DNA of 64,000 nt from contig NC_058147.1 of assembly GCF_011075055.1 (NCBI RefSeq), positions 14,694,001 through 14,758,000 of the forward strand, read 5' to 3'. Shown here piece by piece: positions 1 through 11,567 of this stretch. Position numbers and translations under genes: made by a program. Numbering within the stretch: the stretch's first letter is position 1; each line of letters begins with the position of its first letter. A model generated the notes under the pieces. That model was not told the origin of the DNA. It did no database searches and was given only the letters and a program-made list of their open reading frames with translations. This DNA is from Mangifera indica (lineage: Eukaryota; Streptophyta; Magnoliopsida; Sapindales; Anacardiaceae).

Positions 1-2330
1 AAAACCATGGACAAATGTTTGTTTCCATAAACACTTTCTCTATATGTCACGTCCTAGTAGACTTATATGTCTGATTTTAGCCTTTTATTTATGATGTGTG
101 GATACTAAGGTACCCCCTATCGTGGGTTGGAGATCGAACCTATTACTACACAAAGATCAAAGGAGCCTTCAAACATAGGTATTGCTTTGTTAAACACCTT
201 ACCATGTTCATGAATATCTCACCTAAAAGTTCCATACCACAATAGTCATGGAATCTCCCCATCCATCTACCTTTTGCGTATGCACGATTATTTGTCTTAG
301 ACAAATACCTGTTCATTAGTGAAAAATTGTGTATGTATCAGGTCGTTTGTCTTGTTGTGCATGGTTCAAGAATTTTGTTGAATTTAAGATAATATGTGAT
401 AAATGACCATTCATATAGCCTATATACTTGTTCGAGGCAAAATTTGCAGATTTACCTTAATTATTGAAACAAGGACCAAATTGCAATTTTTTGGACCTTT
501 GGGGTTGAAAGAAATTACACAACACTTAAGACGGTAAAAATAATTTAACACTTGTTAAATAATTAAAATTAATTTAATAAATTTTGATTATAAATGTAAG
601 TATTTATACATCTGTATGGTGCCCCGTCTACAATCAAAAAACCTATGGATGTGTTTATAAACATCTAAAATAAGACTTACATGTCTTGTTTTCTCTATCA
701 TTCTAATGTATTTTTCTTTTTACCGAATTTCTCTCAAATGTAAATCGAAGTTTCTATATTTTTTGAATTTAAAATAGAATAGATTTTGTTTTGAAAAATT
801 TTATGATTGAAGATGAAGGAAATGTTTGAAGACCTAAAGAGTAGGACCTAAGTTGACTAATCAACCCCTTATGGCTCAAGGCGATTAACATTAGATTAAG
901 CTATATACTGAGATGTTTAATTTTATGTTGTAGAATGCATGTTTATATTTTATTGTATTTCAAAAATATCACCTCACAGACGAACTAAAACTAGTAAGAC
1001 ACAATAATAAATCCCTCAATATATATTAAGTCGAACAATAACTGACACCTTCCAATATAACTCCTCGACTAAGCCCCTATTCGCGAGAACCTTATTCGTC
1101 AAAGTAAATAATACATTTTTACTAGGTGAAAATTAAGTGGTGGTTATATTGGGTCAAACTCAATTAATGTACTTGTTTGCTAAGACGAAGGTAAAGTATG
1201 TTAGAAGCAAAGTAAGGATTGCATATGTTGATGCAAGGTGATATGTGGGATCTTTCTTATTATTACTGAGAGTCACAATTGAGGTCATACAATATGTTTA
1301 GATAACTCTTGACGTAAGATTATGGGCTTTTATGATTAATTTGTTGATTTACCTTATTAGGCCAATTCTAGGTTGTTTACCAAAGCAAAGGTTGAATCAA
1401 CTTGATAGGTCTTGATTCATTAGAAAGTCTACTAGGGGTTCCTAAGTCCTATAGTGAGGGTCATTGACTTGAGAAAAATAATGGGAACATTTAATTTAAA
1501 AACTAAAATTACATGAATTACTAATAACTTTTAATTATTAATTCTTGTAATTCCATAAATGCAAATAACAAATCACCATCTCAAACATCACTTTTTCTTT
1601 GATACTTGAAAAGGACAATAGATTAGATATATATAACTTCTCTAATTAGTATTGAAATCTTTAGATTGTACTACATCACCAGAAGAGCTTGTACATCCTT
1701 AAAGGGGTTCCACCCTTTAAGCCTAGTCTTGACGCCAACCTAGAGGAAAAATATGCTTGCAACAAGTATCTCGATGACTTTGTGGAGTTCCAATGATTCA
1801 TGCTAGATTCTATAACACTTGAGCTACAAATACAACATGAAAAAATGGATGCACTATCCATTCTTCTCAATTTATGTGAGCTATACGACACTCATTTGAG
1901 AGCCAAACGATATAAGGTGTCAAATGTGTTATATGGATGCGCATTAGCTGAATAAGGCCAAGTTGGATCTCATGTGATCAAGATGATTGGCTATATTGAG
2001 CAATTAGAGAGCTTGGGCTTTTGTATGGACAAAAATCTTGTCGTTGATATGAACCTAAAGCAAAGGGCAAGTCTAAGGCCCAAAAGCAATCTGCTACTAC
2101 TACATAACCCATTAGTGGTGTAAGAAAAAGAAAAGTTGTCTATTTCTTTTGTGGCATGTCCAGTCACTTCAGGAAACATTACAAGACATTCCTATGTCAA
2201 AACAATATCTTGGCTATGAATGTTTCTAGAATGACCACTATTTGTGCAAATAGGGTTCTGACAATCAATGATACACATTTATCCCTTGTCACAATTTTAA
2301 CATGCTAAAAATATTCATCTAATTACAAGT
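1..2330 (+). mobile_element. Ty1-copia retrotransposon relic: leader and gag, cut by window edge
   Basis: This is the internal 5' part of a degenerate Ty1-copia element. It is collinear with 19190-22100: both carry an LTR-end-like segment (about 96-300 here), a long non-coding leader, and the same gag. Phrases such as the stretch ending in 'accttccaatat' (about 1047 here, about 20681 there) recur in the same order. No pol follows, and similarity fades after about 2300. The assignment rests on the shared gag and leader. Confidence 0.75.
1725..2230 (+). pseudogene. copia gag polyprotein fragment
   Basis: Translated across several stops, this reads as plant copia gag. Visible are an aspartate-leading 'DDFVEF'-type start, a 'LYDTHLRAKRYKVSN' segment, and 'HVIKMIGYIEQLESLGF' followed by 'DKNLVVD', which match the order of the conserved gag core (UBN2-type region). 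A basic lysine-rich stretch follows near 2050, where a zinc knuckle would be expected. In-frame stops (for example after the first short segment and after the 'ALAE' segment) make it non-functional. It would have formed the capsid-like particle. Confidence 0.8.
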
Positions 2331-3542
2331 GAATTGATGAAAGCTGCTATTTTTATTTATATGAACATGATACATAAACAAAATGTTATAGATACATCAA
2401 TGAATTGATTGACTTTAGGACACTTTAACTTATGATGTATCTAATTGTTGATAGAGTAGCTACTTGTGGCTTGTACATTTAATTATGAAGAAGTGAAATT
2501 GGCAACAACTATAGTTTTTAAGAATTAGATGAATCACAAAGTTGTCTATAATATTACAATAACACTATGTCAGATTGAACTACAAACAATGTTGTAAGAT
2601 TATAAATGTAATTTTTTACACTCTTACTAGAAGTACATGAATATTTTTCTCTTGTCTTGTTTAAAATATTCACTATCATGTATTTTAAAAATATAACTAA
2701 TATTTTTAATATGATATTTACACTCCTAATTTGTTGTGTCTTGTTTTGTTCTTTAGGTGTATAATTGTTAATTTTTAAACTAATAAGAAACATGTTAAAA
2801 CTTTAAAAATTTTTAAATCACCTCAAACTTTCTAGAGTTTCAAAAACCCTTTAAAATTTTTAATACCATCTCAAAAAATTTTAAAAATTACAATATTTTT
2901 TAAAATATACGTTATATGTTACTGACACATTTATTAATTTTTTATTATAATTTTTTTATAATTATGAATTAAAATTAATATAAAATAGGTTATAAAATTA
3001 TTTAAAAAATTTTGAAGATAAAATATTATTTAATTTGAGGGTTTTTTTAAATCATTTCAATAATTTTATAAAAGTTTAACTGATTCTGTCAATAAATTTA
3101 ATTGATACATAAAAAAAAAACAATTTTTTTAAACTTCACGGTGAGAATTGACATCTTGCCGGACCATGGCTGGGAAATTTGGCCATAGAATTTTGTATTT
3201 GAAGGTGCAGATTACTTGGCAGTTTGGGTGCAATGATTATCCGCACCACCACCAACTTAATTAAAGATGTGATTGCCCAACTCACTTTCAGGAATCATCC
3301 TGCTCAAAAGGGTCCACCTCAATAATTTCCTTCAATAATAAATAATATCATCGCGGAATAATTTTCTATTTTATTCTAATCTTTCAATATCACTCGTGTG
3401 TGAATTTCTTATTTTAATCTTTACGTACCAATTTGATTTGTTTTTAGTTCTTTTGTTTCTCAAGTATAAGTTCCGAAAAATAGTTTATTTAATTCTTTTA
3501 AAAGATTCATTAATATTCACCCTGCCTATTATTATTTGAAAG
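2331..3542. other. AT-rich unassigned DNA
   Basis: No supported gene. The stretch 2780-3120 is extremely AT-rich. A less AT-rich block at about 3135-3330 has no open frame or splice structure that I recognise. Confidence 0.5.
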
Positions 3543-3909
3543 TATTGGATCCGGTTTATCTATGATGGGTTGCCCGATCTATTAGGTTGCAAATACAATA
3601 TTAACCTATAATATTCGATAATTTTCTTTTTACCTTTGACAGTTATTAAAGATAACTATCACTCTCCCTCTTTATTTAAATTGACATAACTTTCATTGGG
3701 TGAGAGAACTTTTACACTAAAATGAAAATAAAGTACTTTTTTCTCTTTAATACTCTGGAAGAAATTGCAGAAACAAGAAAGCAAATCAACAAGTGTATTG
3801 TGGATATCGTCAGGAGTGCATCAAATCACTGATCATCATCAATTGTCAGATTTAGTAAACTGGGTATGTTTTTTTCTGTGATCCTAAATTTGTATTATTT
3901 TCGCTAGCA
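3543..3909 (+). repeat. 5' LTR of the short element
   Basis: This segment aligns along its whole length with 5207-5576 in direct orientation with scattered substitutions. It ends in CTAGCA directly before the PBS. Confidence 0.85.
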
Positions 3910-3910
3910 T

Positions 3911-3923
3911 TGGTATCAGAGCC
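3911..3923 (+). other. primer-binding site (initiator Met tRNA)
   Basis: TGGTATCAGAGCC lies just after the 5' LTR. It is the usual plant copia PBS, complementary to the 3' end of initiator Met tRNA, and defines the plus orientation. Confidence 0.9.
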
Positions 3924-4982
3924 TTATTATATCTGTGCAATTGTGATATTGGTGATATAAATATGATTAGGAAGCATGTTTAGAGATTAAATTTGCATGA
4001 ACAATAATTTGTTTTAAAATAATACGCACGGACATATTCTGATTATTGATGAATTCGTTGCAATTTTGTGAAATCAATGCCTAGAATCAGTTAGGATGAA
4101 TTTTGGATATGAGATGCATGTTTAATTAGAAAAAAATTGCATCGAATTCGCATGAAATTGAACGAATTTCAGTGGCCTATTTTTCACCCAAAATCGTGAC
4201 ATTCTTACATCTAATTCGCGGGAATTCGACCACGTTGTCGCCAGAAATTTTAGGGATATGCATCTATGCGCCATGGGCTTCAAAAGCCCTATAAAATCGT
4301 CGCCATTGGCCATCGAAATATTAAGGTTCATACTGCATCGCGGGTCGCAATCGGGTTAGGAAAACCAGATTGCTCGACCCGATTGGTCAATTGGTCAACA
4401 AGTCAACCCATTTAGTCAATCAAGTTGACCCAACCCGAGCCCTAACCCATGGGTAAATCAATCAAATGTTAACTGGTCAATGGTTAACGATCAAATAGTT
4501 GACTAGTCAACAATCAACGTTTGACTGGTGCGTGAGCATTTTGCCGACGTGTGAAGGCATGTGGAAGCACGTGATGACCTAGTTCTGACGCGTGGAGACG
4601 CGTGACAACGAATGAATTATGTTTTTCGGCGCTTGAGCCTATGTTTTAGCGATTGAGAGCGTGTGCATGCTTCCATTAATGTCTAATAGCTTATATTAAC
4701 TCAGATTCTATTATGTGTGATCTGTTTATGCATGAATTGAACACTTATAGGTGTTATTTTGATCATGGTTTTGAATTATACATTACTAAACATGTGAATA
4801 TGTGTTGTTTATATTGTTATGTATGTATAATTTATTATTATCTATTTGTTAATCATATATAGGGTCAATATGTTGATTAAGGACTACTATCTGAACTATA
4901 AGATGAATCCAGTACACAATCTTTTCACTCACCTTGGTGTCATGCATGAGAGATATTATGATTAAAAGACAAGGGCATAAAA
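3924..4982 (+). other. internal non-coding region of the short LTR element
   Basis: No open frame is supported here. The part from about 4330 to 4660 is relatively G/C-rich with repeated GTCAAC and ACGCGT/GCGTG words, which differs from the AT-rich surroundings. It may be a structured leader of the element. Confidence 0.5.
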
Positions 4983-5174
4983 TTGACCGAAAAGGAGAGG
5001 ATATCTAGATTACTAAGGTCATTACCAGATTATTGGACTACAATAATTTCTAATCTTGTTCGGGACAAAAAATTCAAGAATTATTGGCAATGTGTGGATG
5101 AATTGCAGCTCCCTGAAGAACGCAGAATTGTAATGAATATAAGAAAATCAACATTCTACGGAAGAGTATTGTGA
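4983..5174 (+). pseudogene. copia gag remnant inside the short element
   Basis: The 63-codon frame starts 'MTEKERISRLLRSLPDYW' and continues into an 'ELQLPEE' segment. This matches the part of copia gag in which a TEKE..LL.SLP.SW motif precedes a leucine/glutamate-rich helix. Gag is otherwise absent, so this is an internally deleted derivative of an autonomous copia element. Confidence 0.65.
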
Positions 5175-5189
5175 TTTGGATCACCCCAT

Positions 5190-5206
5190 CATATGTGAGA
5201 GGGAGA
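5190..5206 (+). other. polypurine tract
   Basis: GTGAGAGGGAGA immediately precedes the 3' LTR at 5207. Plus-strand DNA synthesis starts from such a tract in LTR elements. Confidence 0.75.
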
Positions 5207-5576
5207 TACTGGATCCGGTCCACCTATGATGGGTTGACCCGATCCATTAGGGCTGCAAATACAATATCAACCTATAATATTCGATAATTCCCTTTTTGCC
5301 TGTGGCAGTTATTAAAGATAACTGTTACTCTCATTCTTTATTTAAATTGGCGTAACTTCCATTGGGTGAGAGAACTTTTATACTAAAAAGAAAATGCAGT
5401 ACTCTTTTGTCTTCAATACTCTAGAAGAAATTGTAGAAACAAGAAAGTAAATCAGTAAAGTATGTTGTGGATATTGCCAAGAGTACATCAAATCACCAAT
5501 CATCATCAATTGTCAGATTTAGTAAACCGGGTATGTTTTTTCCTGTGATCCTGAATTTGTATTATTTTCGCTGACA
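5207..5576 (+). repeat. 3' LTR of the short element
   Basis: Direct copy of 3543-3909, ending CTGACA. Differences between the two copies are scattered point changes, so the insertion is not recent. Confidence 0.85.
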
Positions 5577-7089
5577 GAAAATATCAATTTGTAATCTTCT
5601 GATATTTTCATTTTCATTATTACAATGTATAATCAATGGTACAATCAAAAGTAAAACTTACAAGGATCAATGTTTAAATAAGATCAATGAAAAAAATAAT
5701 AAAATTACATGTTTAAATAAAATTTTAGAGATATATTAATATTTCATATATATTATACTAAAAATTTTCAAAATCAAGTATATAACACAAATGAATAAAA
5801 TTATATGTATAAATAAATTATACAAATTTATTTATACAAACTGAAATAACAATTTATAATTAAGTGATGTGATTATTTATAATTTTTTCACTACAATATC
5901 ATTCAATTAAATATTGTCACATCAAATTGTATAAATAAATTTGTGTAATTTATTTATATATAATATTACTTCATACAAATAGATAATTATTGTTTTCTCT
6001 CTGATATTCTCACTCTTAATATTATAATATTCAAATAGTTATTGCATCTTTTCTAAAAATATCATAACCTTACAAAACTTAAATAACTAATTATAATTTA
6101 TATTCATTTTGAAACAGAACATTCCATTCTTTCTCCGTTGTATGTAATGTAGGGAATTTTCAAGTCATTGGATATTAGTGAGAGCAGTAAAATACAATTT
6201 AAAATTTCAAATAGTTTGAAAAACCTTTTTTTAGATCACGTTTTAAGACAAGTTTCTAATGAATCATAGCAAAGCAACCATAGGGTGTTTTAGAACATGA
6301 TACCTGTGTTAGATGGACCATTCAATCTTTCATCACAATAGCTTCGTTCTTCAATTAATGATAGAGAGGCAACTTGGCATCTATATAAAGCATAGAAGAA
6401 AAGAGGTTGAAAACAAGTGTATAAGTATGCTAGAACATAATGCAAGGGGAGAGTGTTGTAACACTTGTAGTATGTCTCAAGGGCAAAATAGTCTTTATGC
6501 ATGTTTCTAAGTGTTATATAAATGAGTCAATTGAATTAGAAGTCAAAATATGAGTTTTTGGTGACATGCAGCCGTGTATAGTAAGACCATGCCTGTGTAT
6601 CAATATCATGTCAGCCAAATAAGATTGATTCTGCGTAAAATTCAAATTTAAGTGATATATGCTCATGTGTGTTGAACACGACTTTAGTTTTTATATACGG
6701 TACTTTTACTGTATTTTAGGGATTTTTATCGTTAACTGAATGCATACATTTCCTCAAATGAGAGAGAGAAGTTTGAAGCCAGATTTTCAAGCTTTCTAAT
6801 GGCAGTATAACAACCCAACTTCAGTAACGTGGGAAAGAGAAAAACTAGAGAAAAAGGCCTATTTGTGTACTATGATCCCTAAGAATTCATGGTAAGTAGG
6901 CTTAATCTACTTCCATTTTGTGACAATTTATGTTGTATAATTTATAGATACTTTTGGAGATCATGTTTTACGTAGTTTTATGATTGATGATGATGCTTAA
7001 TATATTGATCAAATTAGTTTACAAATCAAAGAATAGTGATGTAATGGCTATGAAAACTTATCTGTATGATCATTACACTTTCTTTTATG
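5577..7089. other. unassigned AT-rich DNA
   Basis: No gene is supported. The small frames around 6290-6510 on both strands overlap each other and match no family I know. A few LTR-like words occur at about 6700-6900, but no boundary can be fixed. Confidence 0.5.
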
Positions 7090-7465
7090 TTATAAGATTT
7101 ATGGTCAGTCTGAAGGGCATAACCACAAACTCATAATGCCCATGTCTAGTTTTAAAAACAATCTTAAGTATATCTTGCTTTGCTACTCTGACTTAGTGAT
7201 ACCTTGACTTCAGATCTATCTTAGAGAACATTTAAACATTCTTAAGTTGGTCAAACAAATCATCAATTCTTGGGAGTGGATACTTATTCTTTACTGTTAC
7301 TTTAGTTAACTCTTTATAGTTAGTGCATATCCTCACTGATCTATCTTTCTTCTTTACGAAGAGGATTGGTGCACCTCACGGTAAGTGGTTTGGTTTGATA
7401 AATCCACTATCTAGCAATTCTTGTAACTGTTTCTTTAATTCTTGCAATTTGGTTGGGGCCATTCT
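7090..7465 (-). pseudogene. gypsy reverse transcriptase, N-terminal part
   Basis: The minus strand reads as the RT entry region of plant gypsy elements: 'MAPTKLQELKKQLQELL' near 7465-7410, then '[13 protein letters not shown]', '[15 protein letters not shown]', a 'KIDL.S.YH.VRVA' segment and '[11 protein letters not shown]'. A stop replaces the usual tryptophan before GAPILF, and other stops occur. The sequence breaks off just after the MPFGLT-type box, so the catalytic YxDD is absent and the enzyme is dead. Confidence 0.85.
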
Positions 7466-7699
7466 ATAGGTGACTTTAGAAATTAGTACTATTCCCAAGG
7501 CCAACTCAATGTTAAACTCTACCTCCCTCTTTAATGCTAACCTTAGAAGATTTTCAAGGAATATATCTAAAAACTCTTACACCATTAGAGTATCTTTTAT
7601 GCTTGGAACTATCTCCACTGATTTTTGAACCATCTACACCAAACATGCCATGCACCCCTTACTTAATATCTTTTTAGCCTTGATACTACTTATTGTCAT

Positions 7700-9320
7700 T
7701 TAAGGATTCGACCCTCTCCTAATATGAATTACTTACCATCATCCATAATAAATTTAACTTTTTTTTCCTATAGTCTATCTCAGCTTCGTATCTACTTAGG
7801 AAGTCTATACGTAGTAATATATCGAAGTCTAGTATGTTCATGATTATCAAGTTCACAACTATTGCACGACCTCTCAAGAAAATTGCCTCCCTTACCAATA
7901 TTAAACTGTTGTGGACCTAGTTCCCATCTAATATCTCTATTTTGATCTAGGGAATGACTAAAGGCTCCAGTCCTAATCTTTCAACTACGCCTCTAGCCAT
8001 AAAACAATGTGTGGCACCAAAGTCAATTAAAACATATAAAGAACAAGTATGAAATAATAACTGACCCATTATAATTGCAAGGCTAGCATGCATCTATCTT
8101 TAAGTAGTTGTAAATACTTAGGCCTATCTTCCCCTAACTGTTTACTCTGTTTGGGTTATGAACTATCTGGCAAAATGTCCTGACTACTTACATCTGTAGC
8201 ACACCCTCTATTTGGCTACATATTCACTAATATGGCTCTTATAACATCTTTGACATGTAGGGGAATCATCTTATCTGGGCTACTTTTATTCTCTTTGTTT
8301 GTTACTTCTTTCATTTTTCTTATTCTTAGGCTGGAAAGGCTTTTTACCTTTATTGTCTCTACTAGGACCATCTTAGCTACCATTAATAGGCAACTGACTT
8401 TGTGCAAGCTCTATTGACAACTTTTTGTCCCTAGTCATCCATTGCTTTATGGTCTTGGATATCAATACTTGATCAAGGGCCTTTGAAAAGGTCTTAGGTG
8501 AGTTATCTTCCATTATCACATCTTTGGCTATATCTAGCCTCAACTTTCCCATGAACACAATTAGCTGGTCTTGCTTTGAATTAGCCAAACCACGAGTATT
8601 TAGCCAACGAGTTTAGCTTAGTGAAGAACTCCTTGAGTGATATGCTCTTCTATCTTAAATGAAGGAACTTTTAGGCCTTCACATACATAGCATCAGTTGA
8701 AACATATATTGACTTAAAGGTCTATCTAAAGTTTGCCCATGACATCTCTGAAACTTAACAAGTCCCATATAGCATCTACCACCAAACCTTAGTATCATCT
8801 TTTAGCAAGAGACTAACATACTATACTTTGTCAGTATCTATTATTGAGTAGATCCTCATGACATCCTCCACTGCCTCTAACCACTTCTCAGCTCATAGTC
8901 CTCCTAACATTATACTGCCTCTGAAGTCTGGGAGCTAATGACAACAAGACAAGTTGTAAATAAGATGCATCTGTCTTTTATTGCTACCTCTAATCTCTAC
9001 CCGAGGGGCTCCTACACTCCCTTTACTCTATTGGAAGGGTGCCTTTATATTTGAATACTACTTTAGCATTGGTAGGGCTTAGGTTGGATGCCTTATACTA
9101 GTCGAAACCTCTTTGTTCTACCTCAGAACCTCCTTCATAATTTGGTGGATGGTAGTATTATAAATGGAAGACTTAACTAGCATACCAGATGTCTGTAATC
9201 AAGGCTCTACTTAGTTTTTCTCCTGATTAAGGACTTTTGGAGCATCTTTGATAAACTTCCTGAATCTCTTTATCTTGAAATCACAATAACCTTTAGACAT
9301 ATATTACTTTTTAATCTGAA
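7700..9320 (-). pseudogene. gypsy gag, zinc knuckle and protease remnant
   Basis: Gag capsid fragments lie at about 9300-8370 and include 'QDQLIVFMGKLRLDIAKDV' (8588 downward). A cysteine-rich patch follows at about 8290-8100 with 'TCQRC' and 'CYRC', the CCHC-knuckle arrangement typical of plant gypsy gag. An aspartic-protease-like 'GATHCFMARGVV' follows near 8010-7970. Stops and frameshifts are frequent. Order and orientation agree with the RT fragment downstream on the minus strand. Confidence 0.75.
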
Positions 9321-9450
9321 AGTAGGTATATTATAGTTACAACAATAGGCATAAAGGGGCGGTCGATACTACACGAAGGTCTACTTTTTTAGTTAACTTT
9401 TGATGCATTTTTCAAACATATAAACTTTTCACCTTTTTGGGTATCAATAT

Positions 9451-9465
9451 CATGCTCGGATACAA
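9451..9465 (-). other. degenerate primer-binding site of gypsy A
   Basis: On the minus strand TTGTATCCGAGCATG follows the LTR end. It resembles TTGGTATCAGAGCATG, the Met-tRNA site used by plant gypsy elements. Confidence 0.6.
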
Positions 9466-9469
9466 TAAA

Positions 9470-11455
9470 TATAACACTCTTCTCTAGACACGTGCCCCTA
9501 ATGGGAATATATCAAAAGAGACGTGTACAATTAAATTATTTGAAAACATGAATGCATAATCATAGTTATAAAGTGTGCAAAAAAGTAATGTAATAAAATA
9601 ATTGTTTTATTAATTAACTCATAAAATAACAAGTAGCTAAAAATCTATTTTGTAATATGACTATGTAATTCTTAAGTAAACCAATGCATTTGAAAGTAAT
9701 GTTAATAATAATAACAATGCTAAATATATGTCTGATAAAGTCGAAATAACATAAGTGCCTCTATTCTCGTGTAGTTGCTCGTTAGACCACTGGATCCCCA
9801 CCTATCCCTTTACTCATCTCTATTTACAAAACTTACAAAGGAAACACATGAGTAAAACTTAGTAAGTAAAGACCTTTCGACATCCATGTCTATTAAATAA
9901 TCTAATGATAAAACTTATGTTTTGTTTGTAAACTAACTATTGTCACACTACGACACCTCGATGCCCTAACATAGATCATTAACGAAACTGCAATGACTAA
10001 AGCTAGAATAGGTATATTTGATGCCCTAGTGATAGCTATTATGGTGGCTTGCACATATGCCAAACTCTCTATTGGGCTATCTAACTGGGACACTCTAATT
10101 ACACGAGAAAATCTTTGATAGTAGTTTCTTCTCTTACCACATAAGTTAATCAAAATTGTCAACTATCAATCTAAAGATTGCCTCTACATTGAGTACATAT
10201 GTGGTGTATCTCGTTGATCACGTGAGGAATATTTAAAAGCCACATCCTTACTATGCACACCTAAACTAAACTAGGTGGTTATATGCCACAATGTCGAGTA
10301 CATGATGCATCTCGTAGGTATCTGGCCTTATTGCTCTTGCAAATATTATCACTTATGCGCATAGCTGGTGACTATTTGGTGATATGACACTAACTTTAAA
10401 GTTGCTAACGTTTTGACTTGCATTTGACTCGATCTGAGTTTATGCCATTATTCACATAGTCGGACACCTCATTTATGTCATTATTAAATTTTGTATCCTC
10501 TATTAGCCTATTATTCTTCTTATATAATTCTCCCCTCTTATGCATATAGCCTAGGGGTGTAATTATCTTTTGTCTTTGTCTAGGGGTACATAGTCATATA
10601 CTTCTCAACCTACGCTTATGTGCCTCTTGAACCATATACATAGGCATGTGACACTCAACACACGAATGTGTATAAGGCAGATGCACACAGGAAGTTAACT
10701 TGTACATACTTTCATACACTTAGATCTCTGTGTATAAGCTATGTGCCCTTCGATACATGTCATCCACTTTTGGAAAACCTTACAAAAATGTGTGTCATAT
10801 ACCATATGATCGTTCATTTCTCCCTTCAAAATGAGCATAGGATCTTCAGACATTCAAATTTTTTGATACAACATATAGGTGTATATGGGACCATACATGA
10901 CCTGTGTCATGATCTGGGAATTGTGTCTTAGGGTTTCTGTAGTTCTTTAATCATGATTCCGATGATACTTGAACAACTAAAGTACATGTAGTAGTCTCTA
11001 AGAATCTTAGACAAATATTTTACTATCGTTTTAACTATAACATATATCTACAAAATTTCATGGCATCAAATATAAGAATAATGATCTTTCAAGTCAAAAC
11101 ATATAAACTTCACACATTTAAGAAATTAGGCATGCATATAATTTGTTTTGTTCGTATATGAAATCCATTTGATTAGTTAGATCATCATAATCATGTCTAA
11201 ATCACCCTAAATTGAGTATATAATAGAAAAAACTTCATAAGGATCATGATCAAACAAGGGAAGCCATTCCACTTACTTGGATTTTAGTGACAAAGTCTCT
11301 CTTGCATGGTTTCTGTGATTTCGGTGATTGGTGGTGACTTCTCAAATGACCATAGACTTCTTTCTCACACTCTCTGGCTTTTTGAACGGCTGGGAAGCAA
11401 AAGAATGTGTGAAAATTTGGGTTGATCAAGTTTTTATTTTATCTCCAACATATAA
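9470..11455 (-). repeat. 5' LTR of gypsy A (incomplete)
   Basis: The inner end (9470) reads TATAACACTCTTCTCTAGA and corresponds to the end of the LTR at 46311 (TGTAACACTTCTCTCTAGA). Further matching blocks run in the same order. The outer end is missing where the copia fragment starts near 11456. The short frames at 9902-11918 inside it are not genes. Confidence 0.75.
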
Positions 11456-11556
11456 TACTTGGGCATGTATGGATCATATACGTTCATATGTCTAGTTGCA
11501 TAACTAAGGTAACTTTCTATTTTATCACGATCACAATCTAGAAATGGCTATTGTGT

Positions 11557-11567
11557 AAGTGGGAGAT
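11557..11567 (+). other. polypurine tract before 3' LTR
   Basis: AAGTGGGAGAT abuts the LTR start TGTTAAGG. This is the classical copia junction and tells a 3' LTR from a 5' or solo LTR. Confidence 0.8.

Larger units (their letters stand above)
3543..5576 (+). mobile_element. short LTR retrotransposon with both LTRs (non-autonomous copia-like)
   Basis: This 2.03-kb element has two direct LTRs of about 370 bp (3543-3909, 5207-5576). A primer-binding site complementary to initiator Met tRNA follows the 5' LTR, and a purine-rich tract precedes the 3' LTR. The flanks are GAAAG (3538-3542) and GAAAA (5577-5581), a 4/5 match consistent with a 5-bp target duplication. The roughly 1.3-kb interior holds only a gag scrap and no pol, so the element would have needed proteins from a partner. 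LTRs begin TATTGG/TACTGG rather than the usual TGTTGG. Confidence 0.85.
7090..11455 (-). mobile_element. Ty3-gypsy retrotransposon relic A, truncated in reverse transcriptase
   Basis: In minus-strand order the element has an LTR (11455 down to 9470), a degenerate PBS, gag (about 9300-8300), a zinc knuckle (about 8290-8100), an aspartic protease region (about 8060-7700) and the start of reverse transcriptase (about 7465-7090). It stops inside RT at the segment before the catalytic YxDD box. RNase H, integrase and the 3' LTR are missing. The LTR end near 11455 is cut where a copia fragment begins. Confidence 0.85.

Noticed and set aside
6290..6510. Overlapping 65-70-codon frames on both strands
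   Set aside because: They are mutually antisense, have no motifs and no splice context.
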